Source of the DNA: CAVSUZ01 sp963791885
Lineage (GTDB): Bacteria; Pseudomonadota; Alphaproteobacteria; Acetobacterales; Acetobacteraceae
Reading direction: 5' to 3'
Assembly (NCBI GenBank): GCA_963791885.1
Contig: CAWBUL010000006.1
Coordinates: 1,054,001 to 1,118,000 of the forward strand
DNA: 64,000 nucleotides
Shown: piece after piece, positions 1-8,243 of the stretch
Layout: each line of letters begins with the position of its first letter
Position numbering within the stretch: position 1 is the first letter of the stretch
Made by a program: the position numbers and the translations under genes
Notes under the pieces: model-generated
Told to the model about the DNA's origin: nothing
Databases searched by the model: none
What the model saw: only the letters and a program-made list of their open reading frames with translations

Positions 1-672
1 GTCAACGCCCGCGGCAACGGCATTCTCTCGCGCAATACGGAGTTGCTCCGGTGAGACATTGATGGCGGTGACCCGCGCTCCGGTTGTGGCTGCGATGTGG
101 ATGGCGAAGGCTCCCCAGCCGGAGCCGATCTCGGCCACCGTCATTCCGGGGAGCAGACGTAGCTTGGCCGTCGCACGCTGCAGCTTACGGTGCTGCGCCT
201 GCTCTAGTGTATCAGTCGCCGGATGTTCAAATATCGCACAGGAATAATTCAAGCCGTCGTCAAGAAACAACCGATAGAGCTCGGTTGAGAGGTCATAGTG
301 ATGGCGGGCATTGGCAGCGGCAACTGTTACGGTATTCGCCTGGTACCAACGCCTGGCGGAGCGCCAAAAGCGCCGCAGCCAGGCTTGACCAGGGTGCGCC
401 GCAAGGCCGCCGCGATTGACAGCGAACAATTGCATGAAGCTGCCAACATCCGAGCCCTCCTCGAACGTGAGCGTGCCGTTCATGTAGGCTTCGCCGGCGT
501 GCAGCTCGGGGTTAAGGAACAGCTTGGTGTAGAGCCGGGAATCATGCAGGCGAACGGTCACGGTCGGTCCCGGACCGTGACCGCCAAAGGTGTGCAGCGA
601 ACCGTCAGCAGCGATCAGACGCAGCACACCGTTTCGGATGAAGCGGTTGAGGAGGTGAGCAAGCAACCACAT
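1..672 (-). CDS. cfa: Cyclopropane-fatty-acyl-phospholipid synthase family protein (3' part outside window)
   Basis: SAM-dependent enzyme of the CFA synthase family, which adds a methylene group across double bonds of membrane lipid acyl chains. Only the first 224 residues are in the window; the C-terminal half runs off at base 1. Visible: an N-terminal region of about 120 residues typical of the family, HHYDLS at 124-129, the family-like NYSCAIFEH at 142-150, and the SAM-binding motif AEIGSGWGAF at 180-189. The ATG at 672 follows a GGGAAAGA ribosome binding site; the reading frame continues upstream without ATG or GTG, so this start is the natural one. Other members of the family modify mycolic or hydroxylated fatty acids, so the exact substrate is not proved. 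Confidence 0.85.
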   Translation of the reverse strand, partial: MWLLAHLLNRFIRNGVLRLIAADGSLHTFGGHGPGPTVTVRLHDSRLYTKLFLNPELHAGEAYMNGTLTFEEGSDVGSFMQLFAVNRGGLAAHPGQAWLRRFWRSARRWYQANTVTVAAANARHHYDLSTELYRLFLDDGLNYSCAIFEHPATDTLEQAQHRKLQRATAKLRLLPGMTVAEIGSGWGAFAIHIAATTGARVTAINVSPEQLRIARENAVAAGVD

Positions 673-826
673 CGGCAGTGATCTTTCCCAAACATACTCG
701 ACCGTGAATTTGGCCGCATCCCCGTGCCCAGGCAACGAACCGACATGCGGACACGTCAATCACGTCCGCTCACCACCGGATGTCTAGGACGAGACAGATA
801 AATCAAATCTCCTCCCCCGCCATCCG

Positions 827-1636
827 TCACCGAGTCCGCTCGATCAGCGCCTCGGCGGCCGACGGATTCTTCGCCTTGTAGCCGCCGATAACATAAAGAT
901 AGACATCGCGCGGCGTGCCGGGACCGGGTGTCTCGGCGTAGTCCAGCCCATCCGGTGCTTTCCCGGCGCTCCAAGCGCGCGCACGCCCCGCCCAGACATC
1001 AAGCGTTTCGGCTGAATAGCCGAGTTCCTCACCCTCTGTCGTCCCCATGATCCGCGCATAAACAAAGGGCGCGGTCGGATCGGCGATTTGCGGATAGGGG
1101 CTGTCGCCCGCAATCACGGTCGCCACGCTATAAGCGAGCAACAGCGTGACAAAGTCCGGCGATCGGAAACCGTCATGGCGCACTTCGACCACATGACGCA
1201 GCACCCGGCCGCCGACGGACTGCGGCAGCAGCTTCAGGAACGCCTCGAAATCTGCCGGATCGAATCGCTTGGTCGGCAGAAATTGCCAGTTGATCGGGCC
1301 GAGTTTGTCCTTCAGCTCCATCACCCCGCTCGCAAAGAAGCGCTCGATCGTGGCACCGGCCTCAGCCAGCACTTTCCGGTTGGTCGCGAAGCGCGGCGCC
1401 TTGAGCGAGAATACGAAATGGTCCGGCACCTCGTCATGCCACTTCGCGAAGCTCTCGGGCTTTTGCGACCCGTAGTATGTGCCGTTGATCTCGATCGAGG
1501 TCAGTCGCCGGCTGGCATATTCCAGTTCCCGTTTCTGCGGGAGCTTGTCTGGATAGAACACGCCCCGCCAGGGTTCGTAGGTCCAGCCACCGACTCCGAT
1601 CCGGATTTTTCCTGGATGTGCGACGCTCAATTCCAC
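827..1636 (-). CDS. DUF72 domain-containing protein
   Basis: A 269-residue protein matching the DUF72 (YecE-like) family throughout. Visible hallmarks are IRIGVGGWTYEPWRGVFYP at 11-29, EINGTYYG around 49-56, and the family-like PDHFVFSLKAPR. The family folds as a TIM barrel and has no established biochemical role; a nucleic-acid or phosphate-related enzyme role is often guessed but unproved. It is a single gene with about 150 bases to the upstream cfa start, so the two are probably not tightly coupled. The length is usual for the family and no residues appear lost. Confidence 0.85.
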   Translation of the reverse strand: MELSVAHPGKIRIGVGGWTYEPWRGVFYPDKLPQKRELEYASRRLTSIEINGTYYGSQKPESFAKWHDEVPDHFVFSLKAPRFATNRKVLAEAGATIERFFASGVMELKDKLGPINWQFLPTKRFDPADFEAFLKLLPQSVGGRVLRHVVEVRHDGFRSPDFVTLLLAYSVATVIAGDSPYPQIADPTAPFVYARIMGTTEGEELGYSAETLDVWAGRARAWSAGKAPDGLDYAETPGPGTPRDVYLYVIGGYKAKNPSAAEALIERTR

Positions 1637-2086
1637 CCCCGATCGCTTCTGCCATCAATGCAGGGAGCGCGCCAGATCAGGCACCCGCAACGGGAGGTGG
1701 CGCTCAAGCTGCAGCTAGACCGCAGGACCTGGTTAAATCCAGCAATCGTCCCCGATAGTGCGATTTACGTCGGATCAGAGATCGAGACCGACAGCCATTT
1801 CACGGCCGATCAGCGGCACGATATTCGAAATCTCCGCCACCATTTTCTTGTGTCCTGGGTCTTGGGCAAACTTTCAACGCCAGGACAGACATCGTAAATC
1901 ACGTTCGATCCCGGCCGAGGTGGATAACGTTCGGCACGAAGGCCGCGGTGTTTGTGCGCAGGATCTGCCGCGCCGTCACCTCAAATAACTCTGGAAAGTC
2001 CTCATAACTAACCCCACATCTGCACGATCGCAACACCCGGAGCATGGTCGGAGAATCTCACACCGCGAGACCAAATATCGTGAAAC

Positions 2087-2229
2087 GAAAACTGAGACTC
2101 TGACGAGACAACCAAACCGTCCTGTCGCCACCCCCGTTAGCCGAACACCCGTCCGCCTCATAACGGCAGAATCCGCCTCGCAAAATGCGACGACGCACCA
2201 CGACGCGAAAACTGAGATTCGAGCGAGAC
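2087..2229 (+). repeat. Pair of TGAGAC/GAGAC direct repeats, about 120 bases apart
   Basis: Two copies at 2087-2109 and 2207-2229 share GAAAACTGAGA, then six to eight variable bases, then CGAGACA. Related motifs recur at 2581 and 2688, and again around the 27.5-30.8 kb island. The doubled GAGAC arrangement resembles the multiple terminal repeats of some insertion sequences (I suspect the IS21 type), but this is inference, not a match. Confidence 0.6.
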
Positions 2230-2357
2230 AGCTCCTGCCGGCGCGTGAACGCAGCTCTGCAGCAGGCGCAGTCGTGTCAGTTCTGTTTCAGGCATATGCT
2301 TGATGATGGTCGAGTCGTGCTCTCCAGCCGGGTCGGCCTTAGGAGCCAAATCCAACT

Positions 2358-2388
2358 GCGCCCCCCACTTTTGGGGCGCTTCTTTTTT
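2358..2388 (+). terminator. Rho-independent terminator without an obvious upstream gene
   Basis: A GCGCCCC arm (2358-2364) pairs with GGGGCGC (2373-2379) across an 8-base loop and is followed at once by TTCTTTTTT. This is a textbook intrinsic terminator for a plus-strand transcript. No gene is recognised upstream on that strand, so either a small RNA or the tail of a decayed element ends here. Confidence 0.75.
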
Positions 2389-2580
2389 CCGGTGGACCGT
2401 GCGCTCAGCAAAATCTCGCGCGGCGCCCCGTGAGCCCGGCGCGCCAGACTTGCGGCATGATAGTAATTCTAACTCTGGAAGTTAGCGCCGGTGGCCGCCA
2501 TATCCACCGCTGAATGCCCGAGCCGAACATCCGAGCCATGGCCGCAAGCGGCTCACAATACGGGACCGAATCCCACCAAT

Positions 2581-2710
2581 CGAAAAGTGAGACGCCCCTG
2601 AGACAGCTGAGGCTCACTCCATCGCCGAGCCAGCCATTCGTCCTGAGAGCATTCAGTCTCTGCCCATGGGATACAAACTCGAAAACCGAAAAGTGAGACG
2701 CTGCCGAGAC
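2581..2710 (+). repeat. Second pair of TGAGAC/GAGAC direct repeats, about 107 bases apart
   Basis: Copies at 2581-2604 and 2688-2710 share CGAAAAGTGAGACG, a short variable stretch and GAGACAG. They have the same orientation as the pair at 2087 and 2207, giving two pairs with similar internal spacing. Confidence 0.6.
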
Positions 2711-2736
2711 AGTCGCCTCGGTTCGACCTACTCGCT

Positions 2737-3609
2737 TTACTTCTGCGAACTACCGAACGTATCGCACGACCGCATGTCGCCGCTCTGCAGCCCCACCTCC
2801 AGCCAGTGCACCCGCTGCGCTGACGACCCGTGCGTGAAACTGTCCGGCACCACCGCGTTCCGTCCCGCCTGCCGCTGCAGCCGGTCATCCCCGATCGCCG
2901 AGGCTGTCGCCACCGCCTGCTGAACATCCGCATCGGTGATGTTATGGTGACGCTGGTCCATGTGGTACGCCCACACGCCCGCAAAGCAATCCGCCATCAG
3001 TTCCGTCCGCACGGAAATCGCATTCGCCTGCCGCGAGTCCGACTGAGCCTGTGCTCGCTGCACCTTCGGCAGAAGTCCGATCAGGTTCTGCACGTGGTGT
3101 CCCACCTCGTGCGCGATGACATAGGCATAGGCAAACTGGCCCCCGCCGCCGAGCTTCCGCTGCATGTCCTGGAAGAACGACGTATCAAGATACAATTTCT
3201 GGTCACGCGGACAGTAGAACGGACCCATCGCCGACTGCGCCGTCCCGCAAGCCGAACCCGTCACGCCCGAATACAGTACCAGCACGGGCTTGACGTATTG
3301 CCGTCCGGCCTGCTGCGGCAGGATCACGGTCCACGCATCCTCTGTCTCGCCCAGCACGCGCGCGACGAAATTGCCCATCTGGTCCGTCGGCGCGCCTTGC
3401 CGCCCCTGCTGCTGGGAAACCGACGGCTGATTCGACCCGGTCACCATCTCGGCCCCGCCGATCAGCAGCCGAGGATCGATCCCCGTCGCCCAGCCGATCA
3501 GGCACAGCACCAGCACCGCGCCAATCCCCAGTCCGCCACGAGCCGCACCGCCCCCCATGCCGCGGCGATCATCGATATTCCTCGAGGGGCGAAGGCCGTC
3601 GTCCTCCAT
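2737..3609 (-). CDS. ypfJ: YpfJ-family neutral zinc metallopeptidase
   Basis: A 290-residue membrane-anchored protein of the putative neutral zinc metallopeptidase family (PF04228, YpfJ). Visible: a polar glycine-rich N-terminus, one membrane segment at about 27-45, the zinc motif HEVGH at 167-171 within AHEVGHHVQN, and the downstream family segment TELMADCFAGVWA near 202-214, which probably supplies the third ligand. Two cysteines (121 and 133) sit in the conserved GSACG...FYCP stretch. Substrate and role are unknown for the family. I chose ATG 3609 because the family begins with an acidic/arginine stretch followed by the glycine-rich anchor; the open frame extends 36 residues further to 3717 but that part looks non-native. 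Confidence 0.88.
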   Translation of the reverse strand: MEDDGLRPSRNIDDRRGMGGGAARGGLGIGAVLVLCLIGWATGIDPRLLIGGAEMVTGSNQPSVSQQQGRQGAPTDQMGNFVARVLGETEDAWTVILPQQAGRQYVKPVLVLYSGVTGSACGTAQSAMGPFYCPRDQKLYLDTSFFQDMQRKLGGGGQFAYAYVIAHEVGHHVQNLIGLLPKVQRAQAQSDSRQANAISVRTELMADCFAGVWAYHMDQRHHNITDADVQQAVATASAIGDDRLQRQAGRNAVVPDSFTHGSSAQRVHWLEVGLQSGDMRSCDTFGSSQK

Positions 3610-3860
3610 CCGGGTACTCCGCCGACATTCGCGCATCCCATCATAGCACGCTAAGGCTGCCAGCCGCATGCGCCGCCCCCGGGGTGCATCAGCCCCGACC
3701 ACACCATCACGCGGCAACGTTATATACCCTCCATCTCCACAGCCCTGGCGTGCGGCTCGTGGCGGGCTGCTGGGGCTGCCATAACGGGCTGGGCTGTCGG
3801 CTGCGCTGATGGACTGGGTGAGAGTGGGCTGCCGGCTGCCGGGTGTAATGCTGGGCGTGG

Positions 3861-4359
3861 CGTTGCGCAGTGCGGCGGCTGATGACGACGATGGGACTGA
3901 CGCCGATCTACCAGCGACCGCGGACCCCGGTTCCCCACCCCGAGCACCGGATTTATCCGTATTTGCTGCGCAATCTCGTGGTCAATCGGCCGAACCGGGT
4001 CTGGTGCGCGGATATCACCTACATCCCGATGCGTCGGGGATTTCTGTATCTTGTCGCGGTGATGGACTGGTCGACGCGCCGGGTGCTGAGCTGGCGTTTG
4101 TCGAACACCATGGATGTGGAGTTCTGTGTCGCTGCGTTGGAGGAAGCGCTGGTGCGGGTTTGGCCGGCGCAGCCTGAAATACGAGTGCGTCTATCTGCAC
4201 GCGTTCGAGACCGGCTCGGAGTTGCGAACAGGACTGACCCGGAGGATCAGTTACTACAACGGTCACCGGCCTCACTCAGCACGGGGCGGGCTAACTCGTG
4301 ACGAGGCGTATGCCGCGACCGAGGTCGGAGGAATAGAAACAACGAAATTGGCGGCATGA
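3861..4359 (+). pseudogene. Truncated IS3-family transposase (orfB) with an internal deletion
   Basis: The first part (from about 3870) reads VRRLMTTMGLTPIYQ and on through NRVWCADITYIP and VMDWSTRRVLSW, the first part of an IS3-group DDE integrase domain including the first catalytic Asp. At about 4165 the frame jumps, and the rest reads RRSLKYECVYLHAF...YYNGHRPHS to the stop at 4357-4359, the normal C-terminal end. The segment between, normally about 55-60 residues carrying the second Asp and the catalytic Glu, is missing. The N-terminal helix-turn-helix ORF is also absent. It is therefore inactive. A stretch rich in GGGCTG lies just upstream. Confidence 0.85.
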
Positions 4360-4516
4360 TGACACAGAACCAAGCTTGGCAAAGCCGCCAAACTGTCCCG
4401 CGGAAGGGGACCACCTCAACGGATCTTGCCGAACCCAGTGGTAGCGAAATATCTTCCGACCGACACACTCAATCATAGATTTGCGTAATTACCGATCAAA
4501 CGCCCTGGAGGAGGAA

Positions 4517-5509
4517 ATGGTGGGAGAAGTTTCATGGCGACAATACCTTAACGCATATTGGGGCATTCAGCTCACCGACGAAGCGCCTAATTGGCGTGAA
4601 TATCGGATAGACAATCCCTCCGGCTCCATATCTTGCCGGTCGATGCTTATGCGCTACGAGTTCGCGATGCTTTTCGCTTTGGCCCGACATAATTATCTAG
4701 GAGAGGGCGCGATTGTAGACGGCGGTCCATTGACGGGTATAACATCGAATGCTTTAGCACGCGGAATACTGGCTAACCCGAACGTTAAGGGCCGAAAGAG
4801 GCGCATATTCGCCTTTGACCTCTTTGATCACATTCCAAACCAAGAGGTGCTCAACCACGTGCCAAACCGCAACGGTTCCGTCTTAGACACCTTCCTTGAC
4901 GTGAACCGAGATTACTTGGACTTGATCTCCGTAATGGCAGGCGACCTCCTGTCCCACACATGGAACTCAGGGCCGATTGAAATTCTAATGATCGACCTTG
5001 CCAAGAGCTGGGAGCTGAACGAATTTGTGTTGGACCAATGGTTTCCCCTGCTCCGGGTCGGTGCCTCTCTCGTGCAACAGGACTATTGTTCTTGGTTTAC
5101 CTATTGGCTACCGATTACGATGATGGCTCTCAAGGACCATTTTCAATTCGTTGACTATGCAATGGGTGGTTCGACTATTTTCCGGTGCACAAAGCCCGTG
5201 CCGCCCGGTATGGGACAGACCATCCGTGCTATGGGGTTCGGGCAGCACGAGAGGCTTCTTGACGAGGCGATCGCGCGAGCGCCGGAGCCGCTCAAGCCAG
5301 TGCTTACGTGTTCAAAGGCTGCTTTTTTTGTCTCCCATCAGATGCAGGACCGGGCTTTAGCGTTACTGCCGAGCGTATCGCTTGAGCGTATGACTGAGGA
5401 TTGGTCAATCGATTTCAGTGGTGTCGCGATGGGTTCTCGCGACGCGGTAAGGTTTCTCGCTGAGTTGCCTGGAGACCAGTTAGCGCGATACGGCTTGTTC
5501 CCCGCATAG
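4517..5509 (+). CDS. Uncharacterised protein with a methyltransferase-like middle domain (probable foreign gene)
   Basis: A 330-residue soluble protein. The stretch GAIVDGGPLTGITSNALARG at about residues 64-83 has the glycine-rich loop form of class I SAM-dependent methyltransferases of the TylF/macrocin O-methyltransferase type, followed by RIFAFDLFDH and IEILMIDLAKSWELN, which fit beta strands 2 and 4 of that fold. Later PLLRVGASLVQQDYCSW matches the flow of such enzymes. No signal peptide or membrane segment. The ATG at 4517 sits five bases after a strong GGAGG site; a TTG 36 bases upstream is also in frame. Codons are visibly richer in A and T than those of its neighbours, and it follows an IS remnant, which suggests horizontal gain. 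Function not established. Confidence 0.6.
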   Translation: MVGEVSWRQYLNAYWGIQLTDEAPNWREYRIDNPSGSISCRSMLMRYEFAMLFALARHNYLGEGAIVDGGPLTGITSNALARGILANPNVKGRKRRIFAFDLFDHIPNQEVLNHVPNRNGSVLDTFLDVNRDYLDLISVMAGDLLSHTWNSGPIEILMIDLAKSWELNEFVLDQWFPLLRVGASLVQQDYCSWFTYWLPITMMALKDHFQFVDYAMGGSTIFRCTKPVPPGMGQTIRAMGFGQHERLLDEAIARAPEPLKPVLTCSKAAFFVSHQMQDRALALLPSVSLERMTEDWSIDFSGVAMGSRDAVRFLAELPGDQLARYGLFPA

Positions 5510-5734
5510 CCATTACTGGAGGGGCCCCGCCGTCTACGGCCGACCGGCAGGCCCGCAATAGCCAGTGTCTCCAGCCTGATGCTCCGGCGCGGGGCGGACG
5601 GTGAGATATAGTATCATGTGCCTGCAGCGCGGCACCCCCGACCGGCAGGCAAAGAGTGAAGATGAAGGGCGCGTAATTCGTTGCTGGTATGGCGGGGGTC
5701 GAGGTTATATCGGTAGTCCGTATTATCGGCCCTC
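5510..5734. other. Intergenic region with a 13-base direct repeat
   Basis: Between the methyltransferase-like gene and the receptor gene. CCGACCGGCAGGC occurs at 5540-5552 and again at 5638-5650. No clear promoter, terminator or small gene was seen. Confidence 0.4.
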
Positions 5735-6832
5735 ATGAACCGCACTTTCGTCCTTTGCTTCCTCGCGCTCCTGCTCGTGCGGTTCGCCGCCGTGCCGTCC
5801 CGTGCCGCACCACCGGATGCAATGGTGCCGGGATCCGAACTCGTCATAGGCACCAAGGACGCGCCGCCTTTCGCGATGCAGGACAAGGACGGCACCTGGC
5901 ACGGCATCGCCATCGATCTTTGGACCCGCATCGCCGGCGAACTGCATCTGCGCTATCGCTTCCAGCCCGTCAGCCTCCAGGCCCTGATCGACGACACCGC
6001 GAACCACAAGCTCGACGCCGCCGTCGCCGCCATTACGGTGAGTGCCGAGCGCGACCGCAAAGTCGATTTCACCGAACCCTATTATGAAACCGGCCTCGGT
6101 ATCGCCGCCCCCGCCGAGGCCGGGATGACTTGGCTGCCCGTCCTCCGTAGCTTTGCCTCGCGCGGTTTCGCCGAGGCCTTAGGCGGCTTGGTCGGCGTCG
6201 CCCTTCTCGTCGGCCTGATCGTCTGGTTCTTCGAGCGACGCCACAACGTGCATTTCGGCGGCCCGGCGCACCGAGGCATCGGTTCCAGCATCTGGTGGTC
6301 CGCACTCACGATGACCCAGTCCGTCGTCGCCGCCGGTGAGAAAGTCCCCGCGACGCTTCCTGGCCGCGTCGTCGCCGTCGTCTGGATGACGGCGTCGGTT
6401 ATCGTCATCGCCGCCTTCACCGCCGCACTGACCACGCAGCTCACCACCAAAACCCTGCGCGGACTGGTGCATGGAGAGGCCGACTTGCGCCTCGTTCGCG
6501 TCGGGGCCGTGCAAAGCTCTGAGACGATCACCTATCTTGACGGCCAGCAGATCAGCCACCGGGACTTTCCCGACGTTATGTCCGGACTACGCGCCCTGCG
6601 TGCCGGACGGATCGACGCCTTCGTTTACGACAAACCGCTGCTCACCTGGGCGGTAAATCAAAACTTCAACGGCACGCTCCAAGTGCTGAATACCAGCTTC
6701 GATCCCCAGGTCTACGCCATCGCCCTTCCGCCCGACAGCACACTTCGCAAGTCGCTCAACATCGCCCTGCTCTCTGCTGTCGAGAGCGAATGGTGGCACC
6801 GAACGGTCTTCCATTATTTGGGTCCGGATTAG
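5735..6832 (+). CDS. Ionotropic glutamate receptor-like ligand-gated channel protein
   Basis: A 365-residue protein with the architecture of a prokaryotic ionotropic glutamate receptor. Visible in order: signal peptide (1-24); first lobe of a family 3 solute-binding domain (35-130), including DAPPFA and AAITVSAERDRKVDFTEP; a membrane segment (146-166); a pore-loop-like amphipathic stretch (185-203, WWSALTMTQ...); another membrane segment (208-235) ending in AAFTAALTTQL, which parallels the receptor M3 SYTANLAAF motif; then the second binding lobe (250-330). GluR0-type relatives carry a K+-channel TVGYG filter, which is absent here; the loop reads TMTQSVVAAGEKVPAT. Ligand and ion are unknown. 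The alternative is a binding protein with a membrane insertion that does not conduct. The start has only a weak ribosome binding site. Confidence 0.78.
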   Translation: MNRTFVLCFLALLLVRFAAVPSRAAPPDAMVPGSELVIGTKDAPPFAMQDKDGTWHGIAIDLWTRIAGELHLRYRFQPVSLQALIDDTANHKLDAAVAAITVSAERDRKVDFTEPYYETGLGIAAPAEAGMTWLPVLRSFASRGFAEALGGLVGVALLVGLIVWFFERRHNVHFGGPAHRGIGSSIWWSALTMTQSVVAAGEKVPATLPGRVVAVVWMTASVIVIAAFTAALTTQLTTKTLRGLVHGEADLRLVRVGAVQSSETITYLDGQQISHRDFPDVMSGLRALRAGRIDAFVYDKPLLTWAVNQNFNGTLQVLNTSFDPQVYAIALPPDSTLRKSLNIALLSAVESEWWHRTVFHYLGPD

Positions 6833-6857
6833 AGCAGACCGCGCTTGACTGGATACG

Positions 6858-6894
6858 TCAGAGCGCATGGATCTTGCTCTGAAACAAAGGAGTA
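6858..6894. repeat. Dispersed palindromic repeat, copy 1
   Basis: TCAGAGCGCATGGATCTTG followed by CTCTGAAACAAAGGAGTA forms a small hairpin (AGAGC...GCTCT). A close relative lies at 15827-15864, with similarity continuing about 20 bases upstream of both. It lies just after the stop of the receptor gene and could serve as its transcript end, but there is no T run. Confidence 0.55.
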
Positions 6895-6972
6895 CCGCAG
6901 CATCCCGCACTGTGGTCGCGGCCGGCCGATAAGCGGCCCTTTTCCCTCATAATCATGGCTTGGCACGGAAGA

Positions 6973-6986
6973 TTGATCTATATCAG
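6973..6986. promoter_or_regulatory. FNR/FixK-type box (9 of 10 positions)
   Basis: TTGATctatATCAG matches the TTGAT-N4-ATCAA consensus at all but the last base. It lies 156 bases before the ATG at 7136, further than usual, so a leader transcript or chance occurrence must be considered. It becomes more credible because two further boxes precede genes at 13641 and 15625. Confidence 0.45.
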
Positions 6987-7135
6987 TGTGGAGGTCGCGG
7001 AAATCCATCATCCTGGGAAGAGAAGCGAGATAGAACTCAGGATAGGAAGCGCACTCCGTGCTGCTTCCACGGCCATTAGATATCGCGGGGCAACACAAAC
7101 TCCGACAAAGCAACCAAGAACGAGGAAGGAAGATC

Positions 7136-7504
7136 ATGCGAACGCTGATTGGTGCCTGCCTGTTAGCATCGGCACTCATAGGTCCTGCATTTGCGCAGAA
7201 CACTGCTGCGCAGGGCACCGCAAAAAAGGGCAGCGACGCTGATGAGGCGTTTATGACCGGCCTCCGCAAGGTCGGCGTGATGTCAGGTCAGGCCTGGGCC
7301 TGTTCGAGCCCGGCGGATCAGCCAAAAGTCGGCGAGGCAGTCATGAGCCTCGCAACGCAGGTGAGCCTGCATTTCGGCTTGCAGGCGGCGTTCGTATACA
7401 GCGGCTCGTTTGGCTACGGGATGGGCCACGATTTCGATCACAAGACCTGCCCTCAGGCGCTGGAGGATTTCAAGAACCTCCAAGCCAAGTATCTGGCGCA
7501 GTGA
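7136..7504 (+). CDS. Small predicted periplasmic protein of unknown function
   Basis: A 122-residue protein with a clean signal peptide (residues 1-20, ending PAFAQ), so the mature form is about 100 residues in the periplasm. The mature part has two cysteines (in AWACSS and KTCPQ) that could form a disulfide. No known domain recognised. The ATG at 7136 follows GGAAGGAAGATC, a good ribosome binding site; the open frame extends 78 bases upstream without support. One base separates its stop from the ATG of the next exported protein, so the two are probably co-transcribed. An FNR-like box lies upstream. Confidence 0.7.
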   Translation: MRTLIGACLLASALIGPAFAQNTAAQGTAKKGSDADEAFMTGLRKVGVMSGQAWACSSPADQPKVGEAVMSLATQVSLHFGLQAAFVYSGSFGYGMGHDFDHKTCPQALEDFKNLQAKYLAQ

Positions 7505-7505
7505 C

Positions 7506-8073
7506 ATGTACAAAGCATTTGGACTGCTGGTCGTGGCTGCTGTGGCCTCCGCGGCCAGCGCTACGGCCTCACCGGTGAGGCCCTTGTCGCCCAACCATGA
7601 TGTGCTGGCTGTCGCCATCCCCGATCAGTCGGATGGCGGCGGCATCATTCTCGTCCAGAACCGCGGACGAGGTGGGGGTGGTGGGCAACGCGCCGCCGGC
7701 GGACAACGCGCCGCGGGCGGCCAGCGTGCCGCGGGCGGGCAGCGTGCGGCCGCCAATCGTGGCAGCTTCAATAGCAATGACTTCCACGGCAACGTATCGG
7801 GCGCGCGGAACGGAAACGTCGCTGCGAGCCGCAGGTACTAGCGCCAGTGCGAACCGGAATGTGAATGTCAACGCCAACCGCAACGTGAGCGTCAATGGCA
7901 GCGGTTGTTGTGCCGGCAGTTACAACGACGGACCGTCATGGGGTGGCGTTGCCGCGGGTGTGGCGACGGGTGCTGTTATCGGGGCGGTGGTGAGTTCGGC
8001 GGCAAGTACGCCGACATATGCTGCACCGCCGGCGACCTATCCGCCCGGATACGTCTCGCCGCCGCCGTATTGA
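7506..8073 (+). pseudogene. Exported Gly/Asn-rich protein, apparently frameshifted
   Basis: The first frame (7506-7841) gives a signal peptide, then SPNHDVLAVAIPDQSDGGG, four QRAAGG-type repeats and a Gly/Asn-rich stretch ending at TAG 7841. A second frame, open to the TGA at 8073, continues naturally with SANRNVNVNANRNVSVNG, then GVAAGVATGAVIGAVVSSAA and a Pro/Tyr-rich tail. The two together look like one surface or periplasmic protein of about 190 residues split by a single-base indel near 7835. The QRAAGG repeats come from a 15-base tandem repeat at about 7684-7755. Either a real frameshift or an assembly error; programmed shifting is not excluded. Confidence 0.6.
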
Positions 8074-8081
8074 TAATTAAG

Positions 8082-8146
8082 GCCTCCGGACGATTGCCGC
8101 GTCCTCCTCCGCAGCCAATCCTGCGCAGGGGCAATCGTCCGGAGGC
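8082..8146. terminator. Long perfect inverted repeat between genes
   Basis: GCCTCCGGACGATTGCC (8082-8098) is repeated exactly in reverse complement at 8130-8146 around a 31-base spacer. It follows the stop at 8073 by only a few bases. There is no T run after either arm, so it could be a transcript-stabilising or bidirectional structure rather than a classical terminator. Confidence 0.6.
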
Positions 8147-8243
8147 TGTGAAGGAACGTATTCGGGGGAACCGCGAATGGACGTTCTAGAGACACCCGAT
8201 CGGTACGCTCGAAAGGCGGTTTGCATCCCAGCTTCTCGACGTA

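Larger units (their letters stand above)
1637..2736. other. 1.1 kb region without a convincing gene, bearing short direct repeats
   Basis: No reading frame here has a recognisable protein or good start signals. The region holds four same-strand copies of a GAAAANTGAGAC motif with a following GAGAC (given separately) and one clear intrinsic terminator on the plus strand. Together with the IS3 remnant about 1.1 kb further on, it looks like a graveyard of mobile elements. I could not identify a transposase between the repeats. Confidence 0.55.

Noticed and set aside
3870..4359. An active IS3 element
   Set aside because: The catalytic core is deleted, the frame is shifted and orfA is missing.
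6858..6894. Intrinsic terminator of the receptor gene
   Set aside because: The hairpin is weak and followed by AAACAAA with no T run; a related copy elsewhere suggests a dispersed repeat.
7684..7755. Tandem 15-base repeats as a possible CRISPR array
   Set aside because: Repeats are contiguous, in coding phase and without spacers.
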